This document shows positions 23,685 to 31,661 of a stretch of DNA of 37,769 nt, one piece after another. Each line of letters opens with the position of its first letter. Position 1 is the first letter of the stretch. Position numbers and translations under genes: made by a program. The notes under the pieces were generated by a model. That model worked only from the letters and a program-made list of their open reading frames with translations, ran no database searches and was not told where the DNA came from. The DNA is from Arcicella sp. GTDB taxonomy: Bacteria > Bacteroidota > Bacteroidia > Cytophagales > Spirosomataceae. The stretch spans positions 1 through 37,769 of the forward strand of contig JALONS010000006.1 in assembly GCA_025454855.1 (NCBI GenBank), read 5' to 3'.

Positions 23685-24227
23685 TTAATGAGTACCCAAA
23701 ATATCCTCAATCAAATCACTCATTTGATGCCCTTGAATTTGCGGTTTTTGGTAGCGGCTATCAAAATAGAAAGATTCTATTTTAGTAAGTACTCCCAGAT
23801 TCATGGCTTCATGCAAGGGATTTAAAAGTACATTGAAAGATAACTCCGTTTGGGCTGAATGTACCGCCGTTGGTAGTTGAAGGGCTAAAAACTTCTTGTT
23901 ATGAAACCACTCTTTACTAACTTTCTGTAATGAGGTAGGAGCAGGAGAGTTTCGCCAGTTTTTGGGTAGCATCTCGGCTTCAATGGTTAATATGTCACTT
24001 TCGTTGATTTCAATAGTACCAACCAATAAATCAGGGAGTTTACTGTTAGGAAATCCCTCAAAATAATGAACCAAATATTCTAAAGAAGCTAACTCAACCG
24101 TTCGGGAAGTATATACAACGGGCATTCCAACGGGATTCCACCGTCCACCCGTAAGTTCAGCCCCTTTACCTGATAAAAAGTCGTTGGGCAAACCATAACG
24201 AGCTGACTGTAAGCGATATAACTTCAT
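23685..24227 (-). CDS. RES-domain toxin (NAD-degrading type)
   Basis: The 180-residue protein fits the RES family, whose members destroy NAD+ by phosphorolysis or hydrolysis. The motifs are MKLYRLQSARYG at the N-terminus (active-site arginine), GGRWNPVGMPVVYTSRTVELASLEYLVH with the Arg, Tyr and Glu of the ADP-ribosyltransferase-like pocket, and the serine in QTELSFNVLLNP near residue 135-145. Length matches known RES toxins. The antitoxin gene lies directly upstream on the same strand, with an 80-base gap that is wider than usual. Confidence 0.92.
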   Translation of the reverse strand: MKLYRLQSARYGLPNDFLSGKGAELTGGRWNPVGMPVVYTSRTVELASLEYLVHYFEGFPNSKLPDLLVGTIEINESDILTIEAEMLPKNWRNSPAPTSLQKVSKEWFHNKKFLALQLPTAVHSAQTELSFNVLLNPLHEAMNLGVLTKIESFYFDSRYQKPQIQGHQMSDLIEDILGTH

Positions 24228-24307
24228 ACGTTGGTCAAAATGAGATTTATTGAATGGTTGAAATGTAAAAAATGATAAGATGAAATTTTCAACAATTCAA
24301 TAATTGA

Positions 24308-24709
24308 TTACGAATACGTCCCAAATTCAATTCTACTCAGTACATTATCTACTAATTCAAATCCTGTGATGGTATCTAACAAATCTAAGGCTGTTTTATC
24401 GCCAAAGACCCGCATAGATTGTCGCATCCAAGGTTTAAAATCTTCTAAATTAGAAAAGACTTCCTCTCCGTGCTGATACAAAAGCATGAGTTTTAGAAGT
24501 CGTTCAGTACTTGATGTATCTAATTGTGTATCAGTAGTATAACGATGAAAAGTTCTTTCCGAAATATTCAAAATTCTGGCAATTTCACGGTCGGTTAGGC
24601 TTAGTTTTTGGGCTACCAAATCTACTGCCGCTTTATTGACTCCTCTGCGTGAAAGCTCGATTAAATCCAATGGATTTTTTAGGCGTGTTAATACAATGGG
24701 CTGTCTCAT
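24308..24709 (-). CDS. Xre/MbcA/ParS-type antitoxin of the RES toxin
   Basis: The 133-residue protein has a central helix-turn-helix (LSLTDREIARILNISERTFHRY, about 36-57) and a C-terminal toxin-binding domain (80-130, containing FSNLEDFKPWMRQSMRVFGDKTALDLLDT). This is the antitoxin architecture paired with RES toxins. The antitoxin-first order is usual. It should neutralise the toxin and repress its own promoter; a 24-base dyad lies just upstream. Confidence 0.92.
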   Translation of the reverse strand: MRQPIVLTRLKNPLDLIELSRRGVNKAAVDLVAQKLSLTDREIARILNISERTFHRYTTDTQLDTSSTERLLKLMLLYQHGEEVFSNLEDFKPWMRQSMRVFGDKTALDLLDTITGFELVDNVLSRIEFGTYS

Positions 24710-24727
24710 ATTTAACTATTTTTACAA

Positions 24728-24751
24728 TTTGGCATAAATATATATGACAAA
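24728..24751. promoter_or_regulatory. Imperfect 24-base dyad upstream of the Xre antitoxin
   Basis: TTTGGCATA and TATGACAAA (8 of 9 paired) flank a 6-base A/T centre, 19 bases from the ATG. On the minus strand a TTTG, about 20 bases, TATATTTA promoter-like pair overlaps it. Good candidate for autoregulation. Confidence 0.5.
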
Positions 24752-24836
24752 TGGCGTTTTTGCAAATTTTTGAGAAAGATTTGATAATTAAGTAGTTGCG
24801 GAAGGATAAACTATTGGGTGTAAAACCGCAGACGGG

Positions 24837-24888
24837 GCGAAAAGCCGCCGTTAGGGTTTGTTTATATACCCCGACGGCGACTTTTCGC
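24837..24888. repeat. GC-rich 15-bp inverted repeat
   Basis: gcgaaaagccgccgt (24837-24851) pairs with 24874-24888 (14 of 15). The loop has a second small pairing, gggt/accc. It lies between the RES/Xre pair and the PAP2-like gene and is followed by no T-run. It resembles the other REP-like hairpins in the window. Confidence 0.6.
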
Positions 24889-24924
24889 ATAATTATTAAT
24901 TCCGAATAACAGACCTACTGATGA

Positions 24925-26412
24925 TTATTTGCCCCAATCAATGGCTAATTTTCCTATTTTCTCACCGCACATTTTTCCACCTTCATTATCGCAGAAATAA
25001 TGAATACCGCCGTAGATTCTGGACATTCCTGCTTCATTTGCCATTTTTTTCAATCGAACGGAATCTTTCGGAAAATAATGTCCAAGTACCAAAGCTGCTG
25101 CCGCCGAAAACGTAGAATGTCCTGATGTATAAGAAGGAAAATTAGGTACGTTTAGTGAATTTTTGATGTTTTTATCAACCTGAGTAGGGCGGGGAAAGAA
25201 ATACTTATACTTCGTTGCCCAACAAGCAATGGCGGCATCTTCTTCTGCACGGTTGAGTTGTTGCAGAATTTTGGCAATTCTCAATTCGGTAAAGTGTTGA
25301 TTTCTAATGAGTTCTTCTGCAATTTTATTCCAATGCCCTGGAGGCGTAAACGTTCCTACACCATCCGACCAAAACTCCGCAATGCGTTTTTGCTCTTCGG
25401 TGCGAGTATCCCCAATTTTTTTTACAGAATCTATATCTTGTTTAAATTCGTCGCTTTTTAAAGTAGGTGGAGCGGGTGGTTGAGGATTTCCTAATACTTG
25501 TTCTTTATCGAACCAAGTTCGTACTAAACCCATCAATGGGAGTAACGGAGCGTGTTTGGGGTCATCTTGACTCACCCAAGCATCTTTAACTTTCTGAGCT
25601 TTGGCTTTCCATGTTTGTCTATCGTCTTTGGCATTATCAAAGTTATCACTTAAAGCGTAGGCAATTATCTTTTCCGCAACCTGTTCACCTAAAATACCAC
25701 CCGCCATAATATCACTTTTTACGTTTGCCCCTGCCCAAAGCCGAGTATTACCGTGTTCGAGTGCTTTATTATAGAGATAGTCATTTTCAGCAGGAAATAA
25801 TTTACTCAATACCTTATAAGATACTGCCGCAACAACGGCATCTTCGGAAGGATAGGAGGGAAGTTCAGTAGAAGGAAGAAAACTTTTAACGCCACTATGC
25901 GACGGACTCAACCGCATATATTTATACTTATACTGCCACGCTGTAACCAACGCATCGTACTGAGCTACACTCAGGAGAGCATACGCTCGGGCGGCAAAAG
26001 GCGGAGATGCCATCGGTTTCATGGGGTCAAGCGGTTCACCTTCTTTGGGAGGATGATTATATTTAGCGACCAACTCTCGGGCAATTTGATTCCAACGAAG
26101 TACTCCTCCCGAAGCCCAATAATTGATGGCAACTTCTTGAGCATAAGTTCTCTGACTAACGGCGTTTTTTGTTTGTATTAATTCTTTTTGATATTCGTCG
26201 GCATCGGTACTGGCGGGTGTTTCTATCTTGAAATCCTCGGGCGATGTTATAATAACCGTTTTCCAAGCCCCTCCGTTGGCATCAGGGTTTTCAAAACTGA
26301 GCGGAGGAAATTCAGGTTTAGACACAGGGGTATTTTCCTTACACCCTGCGTAAAGGAGAAAGGTTAAACATACAAAAAAATGTATTTTTATTGGTAGTGG
26401 TTTTACTTTCAT
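24925..26412 (-). CDS. Vanadium-haloperoxidase/PAP2-like lipoprotein
   Basis: A 495-residue lipoprotein (signal ending LLYAGC, Cys24). The C-terminal half has the PAP2/vanadium haloperoxidase active site in order: KYKYFFPRP (401-409), PSYTSGHSTFSAA (426-438) and SRIYGGIHY (464-472). These residues bind phosphate or vanadate. The N-terminal half has a degenerate copy: NYWASGGVLRWNQIARELV, KYKYMRLSP, LPSYPSEDAVVAAVSYKVL and LWAGANVKSDI, so the protein consists of two related four-helix bundles, only one with a full site. Function could be phosphatase or haloperoxidase; sequence alone does not decide. No close functional partner is adjacent. Confidence 0.88.
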   Translation of the reverse strand: MKVKPLPIKIHFFVCLTFLLYAGCKENTPVSKPEFPPLSFENPDANGGAWKTVIITSPEDFKIETPASTDADEYQKELIQTKNAVSQRTYAQEVAINYWASGGVLRWNQIARELVAKYNHPPKEGEPLDPMKPMASPPFAARAYALLSVAQYDALVTAWQYKYKYMRLSPSHSGVKSFLPSTELPSYPSEDAVVAAVSYKVLSKLFPAENDYLYNKALEHGNTRLWAGANVKSDIMAGGILGEQVAEKIIAYALSDNFDNAKDDRQTWKAKAQKVKDAWVSQDDPKHAPLLPLMGLVRTWFDKEQVLGNPQPPAPPTLKSDEFKQDIDSVKKIGDTRTEEQKRIAEFWSDGVGTFTPPGHWNKIAEELIRNQHFTELRIAKILQQLNRAEEDAAIACWATKYKYFFPRPTQVDKNIKNSLNVPNFPSYTSGHSTFSAAAALVLGHYFPKDSVRLKKMANEAGMSRIYGGIHYFCDNEGGKMCGEKIGKLAIDWGK

Positions 26413-26466
26413 AGTGTGTGTGAGAGTTCAACCGTGTTAAGACAAAAATCGTGCAAAAAACGTATT

Positions 26467-27912
26467 CTAAGATTTTTTACTTAATAAAGCTAAGCCCAAA
26501 AAAGTAATCGCTCCGTTTACCAATAATTTCTCGAAACCAAATTGATAGCCATTCAACCATTCTTTTGAGTTTACATCAATAATATACGTTAGAATAGGAG
26601 CGATGACACATACCACAGGTACGAGCGAATCTTTAACGGGTTCTTTAGTGAAAAGCCCAAAAGCAAATAACCCCAGTAAAGGTCCATATGTGTAACCAGC
26701 TATGTTAAATACCGTAGAAATAATAGAGTCACTACTCAAAGCATGGAAAATAAGAATGATAACAAAAAACAAAGCCGAAAAACCAATGTGAACATAATGC
26801 TTGATTTTTGTTTTCTGAGATTCTTCGTATTTTTCAATTTGCATAAAATCAATGCAAAAAGCGGTAGTCAGAGCTGTGAGGGCTGAGTCTGAACTGGCAT
26901 ACGTGGCAGCGGTAATACCCAATAAAAAAGTAACGGCAGCCAATAAACCAAACTCGCCACTTAGGGCTAATTTAGGGTATAATAAATCAGTACGGGCGGG
27001 AATCTCAAACCCAATTTTGTTGGCATAAATATATAATAATGCTCCCAAGCCGATGAACATCAACGTAGTAACGGCAAAAGTGCAGCAAAACCAAAACATA
27101 TTTTTTTGTGCCTCACCGATGTTTTTACAGGTAAGATTTTTTTGCATTAAATCTTGGTCGAGACCCGTCATTACGATAGAAATAAAAATCCCTGCTACGA
27201 AATCTTTCACAAAATGATGTTTGTAAGAGAAATCTTCAAAGAAAAACATCTGCGAATAATCACTGGCTTTGATGGTAGAAACAATGCCAGAAAAGCCTAA
27301 ATCTAATTTATTGGCTATCAGGATAATGGTTAAAACCAAAGCCGTCAATAAGAAAAAGGTTTGTAAGGTATCCGTAACAATAATCGTTTTTACACCTCCC
27401 CGATAAGTATAAACCCAAATCAAAGAGATAGTTACTAACGAAGAAATCCAAAATGGTACGCCCCACGAATCAAAAATGGCTAATTGAAGCACTTGAACGG
27501 CTAAGAATAAACGAGCCGCCGAGCCTAATGTACGAGCCAGCAAGAAGAATGATGACCCCGTTTTATAAGACCAATGACCCAAACGTTTCTCTAAGTAGGT
27601 ATAAATAGAAATCAGGTTCAAACGATAATACAGGGGTAGCAACACCGTAGCAATCACAAAATACCCAACCAAATTTCCGAGAATAATCTGATAGTAGGAT
27701 AATTTATCAACCCCAACAGCCCCCGGTACAGAAATGAACGTAACCCCCGAAATGGATGTTCCAATCATACCGATAGCTACTAACCACCACGGCGACTGTT
27801 TGTTGGCAGTAAAAAAAGTATTAGTGTCTGCTCCTTTAGAGGTATAATGAGCCACAATAATGAGCATCAAAAAGTAAACAGCCAAAATTCCGAAAGCTAA
27901 ACCTGTAGTCAT
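26467..27912 (-). CDS. Sodium:solute symporter, SSS family
   Basis: The 481-residue membrane protein has about 13 hydrophobic segments and the SSS features: ADTNTFFTANKQSPWWLVAIGMIGTSISGVTFISVPG at the N-terminal region with the sodium-site TM1, and RTLGSAARLFLAVQVLQ, YRGGVKTIIVTDTLQTFF. It would carry an organic solute (sugar, amino acid or sialic-acid-type) together with Na+ across the inner membrane; the substrate is unknown. The frame reaches a TTG at 27957, but the ATG at 27912 matches the family's usual start. Confidence 0.9.
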   Translation of the reverse strand: MTTGLAFGILAVYFLMLIIVAHYTSKGADTNTFFTANKQSPWWLVAIGMIGTSISGVTFISVPGAVGVDKLSYYQIILGNLVGYFVIATVLLPLYYRLNLISIYTYLEKRLGHWSYKTGSSFFLLARTLGSAARLFLAVQVLQLAIFDSWGVPFWISSLVTISLIWVYTYRGGVKTIIVTDTLQTFFLLTALVLTIILIANKLDLGFSGIVSTIKASDYSQMFFFEDFSYKHHFVKDFVAGIFISIVMTGLDQDLMQKNLTCKNIGEAQKNMFWFCCTFAVTTLMFIGLGALLYIYANKIGFEIPARTDLLYPKLALSGEFGLLAAVTFLLGITAATYASSDSALTALTTAFCIDFMQIEKYEESQKTKIKHYVHIGFSALFFVIILIFHALSSDSIISTVFNIAGYTYGPLLGLFAFGLFTKEPVKDSLVPVVCVIAPILTYIIDVNSKEWLNGYQFGFEKLLVNGAITFLGLALLSKKS

Positions 27913-28044
27913 GAAGTGATGGTTAATGTTAAGAAGTTTATTTATGTGGTATTTCAAAAATGGTAGTTACTCCATTCATCAAATAAATGTCAGTAACTGA
28001 CAACTAATAACTAAAAACGAATTACCAAAATTGAGAAATTTTGT

Positions 28045-28052
28045 TAAATTTG
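28045..28052 (+). promoter_or_regulatory. -7 box of clpS
   Basis: TAAATTTG fits TAnnTTTG exactly, about 95 bases before the ATG. No exact TTTG is found at the expected -33 spacing. Confidence 0.4.
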
Positions 28053-28146
28053 CTACCATAAAGTACTTATATTTTTCATAATCATCAATTTATCAGTATT
28101 ATGTTACTGAAAAGATGATAAACCTAACATTCACAACAAATCATAG

Positions 28147-28428
28147 ATGCGACCTTTTGAACAATTTGAAGAAGACGTAGAGGTACTTGACGAAGTAATT
28201 GATGTAGATCAATACGACCTCATGGTGTTTAATGACGAAGTAAATACATTTGATTTTGTGATAGATACACTAATGGAAGTGTGTGGACACACACCCGAAC
28301 AAGCCGAACAGTGTACTCTATTGATTCACTATAAAGGTAAATGTTCTGTGAAAAAAGGAACATTTGAGGAACTCGCCCCCATGCGAAATGACATTTGCCG
28401 TAGAGGAATTGGAGCGGAAGTAGTGTAA
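28147..28428 (+). CDS. clpS: ClpS adaptor of the Clp protease
   Basis: The 93-residue protein matches ClpS: YDLMVFNDEVNTFDFVIDTLMEVCGHTPEQAEQCTLLIHYKGKC, with the Asn-Asp pair and the later histidine that form the N-degron pocket. It hands N-end-rule substrates to ClpA/ClpC. The acidic N-terminal tail (EQFEEDVEVLDEVIDVDQ) is flexible in the family. The gene is followed by recR after 85 bases; the two may share a transcript. Confidence 0.93.
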   Translation: MRPFEQFEEDVEVLDEVIDVDQYDLMVFNDEVNTFDFVIDTLMEVCGHTPEQAEQCTLLIHYKGKCSVKKGTFEELAPMRNDICRRGIGAEVV

Positions 28429-28513
28429 TAGAGATTAGTAACTAAATTAGGTTTTAGTAGAAAAGCCAATAAATCCCTCTAATGCCTAATCGCCATCCCC
28501 TAATCCCTAAATA
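28429..28513. repeat. Word-repeat spacer between clpS and recR
   Basis: The spacer repeats ctaat and cccta in direct and inverted forms (attaggttttag and cccctaatccctaaat). It is similar in style to the pyrR-pyrB spacer. Confidence 0.4.
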
Positions 28514-29131
28514 ATGAATTATCCATCAAAACTTATAGAAAGTGCCGTAGAAGAAATAGCTAAGTTGCCAGGTATCGGGAAAAAAACGGCTCTTAGAATG
28601 GCATTGCATTTATTAAAGCGTGACGAACGCCAAACGCTTCAATTATCAGAGGCAATTATTGCGATGCGTACCAAAACACAGTATTGCAAACAATGTCATA
28701 ATATTTCGGATGAAGCCCTGTGTCAGATTTGTGCTAATCCCAAAAGAGACGAGTCGGTAATTTGTGTAGTAGAAGATACTCGTGATGTTTTAGCCATTGA
28801 GAATACTTCACAATATCGGGGCTTGTATCACGTTCTTGGAGGTATCATTTCGCCTTTGGAAGGTATCGGACCGAGCGACTTGAAAATTGAGTCTCTTTTA
28901 AAAAGAATTACTGAAAAGCAAGATACAGAATTACCAATAAAAGAAGTGATTTTAGGGCTGAGTCCCACCATGGAGGGAGACACTACAGCGTTTTATTTGA
29001 CCAAGCGACTAAAACCTTTGAATGTAAAAATTACTACGATTGCTCGGGGCATACCCATTGGTGGAGATTTAGAATACGCTGATGAAATAACCTTAGGACG
29101 AAGTATTGTTAGTCGAATTGTTTATGAGTAA
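28514..29131 (+). CDS. recR: Recombination mediator RecR
   Basis: The 205-residue protein has the RecR domains in order: helix-hairpin-helix with KLPGIGKKTALRMALHLLKR, a C4 zinc finger CKQCHNISDEALCQICANPKRD, and a Toprim domain with VICVVEDTRDVLAIE and GLSPTMEGDTTAFYLTKRL. It acts with RecO and RecF to load RecA on gapped DNA. Length is normal. The small toxin-antitoxin pair downstream starts 12 bases after its stop. Confidence 0.96.
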   Translation: MNYPSKLIESAVEEIAKLPGIGKKTALRMALHLLKRDERQTLQLSEAIIAMRTKTQYCKQCHNISDEALCQICANPKRDESVICVVEDTRDVLAIENTSQYRGLYHVLGGIISPLEGIGPSDLKIESLLKRITEKQDTELPIKEVILGLSPTMEGDTTAFYLTKRLKPLNVKITTIARGIPIGGDLEYADEITLGRSIVSRIVYE

Positions 29132-29143
29132 ATAAAAAATAAA

Positions 29144-29359
29144 ATGACGCAGACAGCACAATTGATTCAAGAAATATACAAACTTCCATTAGAGAAAAAG
29201 TTTTTTGTGGTTGAACAAACTTTAAAAGCTATCAAATCGGAAGAAAGAAATCGACATCTCATGATAGCCGCTGAAGCCCTATACGATGATTATGTAAATG
29301 ATAAAGAACTAACCGCATTTGTATCATTAGATTTTGAAGATTTTTATGAAACAAGGTGA
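29144..29359 (+). CDS. Predicted antitoxin of the MazF-type toxin
   Basis: The 71-residue, mostly helical protein (TQTAQLIQEIYKLPLEKKFFVVEQTLKAI) overlaps the toxin gene by 14 bases, as antitoxin genes often do. The C-terminal acidic stretch (FVSLDFEDFYETR) could be the toxin-binding tail. I do not recognise its family as classical MazE; the label comes mainly from size, position and overlap. Confidence 0.75.
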   Translation: MTQTAQLIQEIYKLPLEKKFFVVEQTLKAIKSEERNRHLMIAAEALYDDYVNDKELTAFVSLDFEDFYETR

Positions 29360-29684
29360 TATTTGGCTTGTAGATTTAGACCCAACTCGGGGGGCAGAAA
29401 TACAAAAAGTAAGACCTGTAATAATCGTTAATAACAATAGTTTAGGTAAACTCCCACTTAAAATAATTGTTCCGATTACTGATTGGAAAGACAGATACGA
29501 AATAGCGAGTTGGATGATAAGGATACCGCCTAATCCACAAAATGGCTTGACTAAAGAGTCTGCGGCAGACTGTTTCCAAATTAGAAGTGTCTCACAAGAT
29601 AGATTTGTCAAGAAAATAGGGTCTATGTCGGTGAGTGAAATGGAAGATATTAGAGAAGGTTTAACACAGGTTTTATCATCATGA
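29346..29684 (+). CDS. MazF/PemK-type endoribonuclease toxin
   Basis: The 112-residue protein starts MKQGDIWLVDLDPTRGAEIQKVRPVIIVNNN, the hallmark of the MazF/PemK beta-barrel family, with the catalytic arginine in KVRPV and conserved FQIRSVSQDRFVKKIGSMS. Members cleave mRNA at short motifs. The frame starts at a TTG at 29334, but the ATG at 29346 gives the family's standard N-terminus. It is translationally coupled to the antitoxin and probably cotranscribed from recR. Confidence 0.92.
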   Translation: MKQGDIWLVDLDPTRGAEIQKVRPVIIVNNNSLGKLPLKIIVPITDWKDRYEIASWMIRIPPNPQNGLTKESAADCFQIRSVSQDRFVKKIGSMSVSEMEDIREGLTQVLSS

Positions 29685-29732
29685 ATAAAGAATGTCCAAT
29701 ATTTAGCATACACTACTCTAAGAAGTTATTTT

Positions 29733-30359
29733 ATGAATTATAAAAAGATTTCCTTAGTATTTTTTTTTGTCATTATAGCTCTCAGAGTTGAAGCACAGCA
29801 AGATTCTACTGCCAACAAATCGGTGGTGGCAGCTTGTGCTAATCCAGGTTGTCAGCACGAAGTTGTGTTTAATTTAAGAAGTGGTTTAGTTAATTATCAA
29901 TTTCATGATGGCGTAGCTACTTTGAGAACTGGCGAGATGATAGAAGGACGTTTTAAGTTCAATAATTTTGCTGAAACGGTCATTTTTGAATCAACGATGC
30001 AAGCAAAATCTCGAAAAATTGATTTTAAAGAAATTTTACAGATGTCGCTGACCAATGAAAACGATGGTAGTACCGTAGAATTTTATGCTATCAATGATGA
30101 ATTTGTGAGGCAAATTGTGGGCGGGAAAGTTCAAGTATTTGAAAAAAGTTACGTGGTAAACGAAAGAAATTTACAAGCAGAACATACCAAATTAATTGCT
30201 TTCGACGGAACTAATTACACCACCATTTTCACCAATAAACAATTAGAAGATTGGATTAGAAAGCAGATTGTGATTGGTAAGATAAATAATTCTATCCTTT
30301 CTATAAGTTATCAAGCCAGAGGTGAATTATTGGAAGAATTGAAAAAGAATATTTACTAA
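29733..30359 (+). CDS. Exported protein of unknown function
   Basis: A signal peptide (MNYKKISLVFFFVIIALRVEAQ) is followed by a mature part of about 185 residues with alternating strands, beginning with two cysteines in AACANPGCQ. Beta-rich segments such as GVATLRTGEMIEGRFKFNNF and KVQVFEKSYVV are present. I recognise no family. It is followed after 13 bases by a second small exported protein, so the two likely form an operon and may work together in the envelope. Confidence 0.8.
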   Translation: MNYKKISLVFFFVIIALRVEAQQDSTANKSVVAACANPGCQHEVVFNLRSGLVNYQFHDGVATLRTGEMIEGRFKFNNFAETVIFESTMQAKSRKIDFKEILQMSLTNENDGSTVEFYAINDEFVRQIVGGKVQVFEKSYVVNERNLQAEHTKLIAFDGTNYTTIFTNKQLEDWIRKQIVIGKINNSILSISYQARGELLEELKKNIY

Positions 30360-30372
30360 ACAATTTTAAAAT

Positions 30373-30744
30373 ATGAAAAAGCTCATCTGTACCTTATTAC
30401 TATGTTATTGTGGCTTAACTGCCTACACCCAAAATGAAGCTCAGCCTAATACCTTGGAAGAACTGAAATCCCCTATTATGTTAGATTTTTTGAAAAATTA
30501 TCAAGAAAAAAACAAAATTATAAAAATGGAGACGGGGATTCCTTTTACTTCTGAATTATCAAAAAGAGGCATTAAGGGCGATGAACCCGCCAGACCTAAT
30601 GATGAAAATATTGATAATCTTGTGATTGTGAAACCCAATTTGGTTGAAATACTCAGAATGCCTACTATTCGCCCCGATGAAACCGTTCACCATACCATGA
30701 GAATTGTTAATAGTGATACCAATAAACCACAACCGATTAAATAA
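30373..30744 (+). CDS. Small exported protein of unknown function
   Basis: The 123-residue protein has a signal peptide (MKKLICTLLLCYCGLTAYTQ). The rest is polar with prolines and a C-terminal low-complexity part (PTIRPDETVHHTMRIVNSDTNKPQPIK). No known domain is seen. It lies 13 bases after the previous exported protein, likely in one transcript, and 57 bases before the superoxide dismutase gene. Confidence 0.75.
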   Translation: MKKLICTLLLCYCGLTAYTQNEAQPNTLEELKSPIMLDFLKNYQEKNKIIKMETGIPFTSELSKRGIKGDEPARPNDENIDNLVIVKPNLVEILRMPTIRPDETVHHTMRIVNSDTNKPQPIK

Positions 30745-30801
30745 GTAGAGAACAATTTTAAATGGGTATAGGCTTACCGCCAAAACTCTGATACAAAATC
30801 C

Positions 30802-31551
30802 ATGAATCGTAAAAACTTTCTTCAAACCACTTTGGCATCCGCTTTTGCTTTGTCAGGGTTTAATTCATTTAGTTTCTCATTCAGAAACAGCTACAACAAT
30901 AAATTACCCAAATTATCATTAGAGCAAACTACCTTTGAAACTGCCCCTTTTTCGTTGGCAGCATTACCGTATGCCCCTGAAAGTTTAGAACCTAATATTG
31001 ATAAAATGACGATGGAAATTCATCATGGTCGTCATCATAAAGCATACGTAGATAATTTGAATAAAGCGGTTACGGGAACACCCATGGAAAAAATGACGCT
31101 TTGGGATTTACTGAAAGATGCAGGAAAACAACCAGCCGCTGTGCGTAACAATGCAGGAGGACACTGGAATCATACATTTTTCTGGAATGTGATGTCTCCC
31201 AAAGGTGGAGGTACACTCAAAGGTGCTTTAGCTGATGAAATCACAAAAACATTTGGTTCTTTTGATAAATTCAAAGAAGAATTTGCGAAAGCAGGTACTG
31301 GACGTTTTGGTTCGGGCTGGGTTTGGTTGATTGTTCAAGATAAGAAACTGGTGATTTCTTCAACACCTAATCAAGACAATCCACTGATGGACGTAGCTGA
31401 TAAAAAAGGCACACCCGTTTTGGCATTAGATGTTTGGGAACACGCTTATTACTTAAAATATCAAAATAAACGAGCGGATTATATCAATGCTTTCTGGAAT
31501 GTAGTAAACTGGGAGGCAGTACATAAAAATTACGAAAATGCGTTGAAATAG
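30802..31551 (+). CDS. Exported Fe/Mn-family superoxide dismutase, Mn-type residues
   Basis: Superoxide is converted to peroxide and oxygen. The core has the ligands His74 (MEIHHGRHH), His124 ([10 protein letters not shown]), Asp210 and His214 (LDVWEHAYY). The GGHWNH and NQDNP (Gln191) pattern favours manganese over iron, though cambialistic use is possible. Before the core are about 45 extra residues starting [19 protein letters not shown], a Tat-like signal (RK in place of RR), so the enzyme is probably exported as a folded metalloprotein. The N-terminal linker is unusual for cytoplasmic SodA. Confidence 0.93.
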   Translation: MNRKNFLQTTLASAFALSGFNSFSFSFRNSYNNKLPKLSLEQTTFETAPFSLAALPYAPESLEPNIDKMTMEIHHGRHHKAYVDNLNKAVTGTPMEKMTLWDLLKDAGKQPAAVRNNAGGHWNHTFFWNVMSPKGGGTLKGALADEITKTFGSFDKFKEEFAKAGTGRFGSGWVWLIVQDKKLVISSTPNQDNPLMDVADKKGTPVLALDVWEHAYYLKYQNKRADYINAFWNVVNWEAVHKNYENALK

Positions 31552-31557
31552 GGGTCT

Positions 31558-31650
31558 GTTACTGGTTATTAGTTACTGGTGTATTAGTTGATTCTAATAC
31601 TAATTTTTAATAACCAGTAACGAATATACCAGTAACTAATACACCAGTAA
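31558..31650. repeat. Two interleaved inverted repeats
   Basis: Arm pair A: gttactggttatt (31558-31570) with 31609-31621. Arm pair B: ttactggtgtattagtt (31573-31589) with 31634-31650, 17 of 17. The order A-B-A'-B' could form either hairpin set or a pseudoknot-like shape. A and B are themselves near-direct copies. It fills the gap between the dismutase and oxygenase genes. Confidence 0.8.
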
Positions 31651-31661
31651 ACTAACAACCA

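Noticed and set aside
24633-24890. Minus-strand frame of 85 codons upstream of the Xre antitoxin
   Set aside because: It overlaps the antitoxin in another frame, runs through a hairpin repeat and has no recognisable features.
29327-29713. Minus-strand frame of 128 codons over the mazF-like gene
   Set aside because: Antisense shadow of a clear MazF-type toxin.
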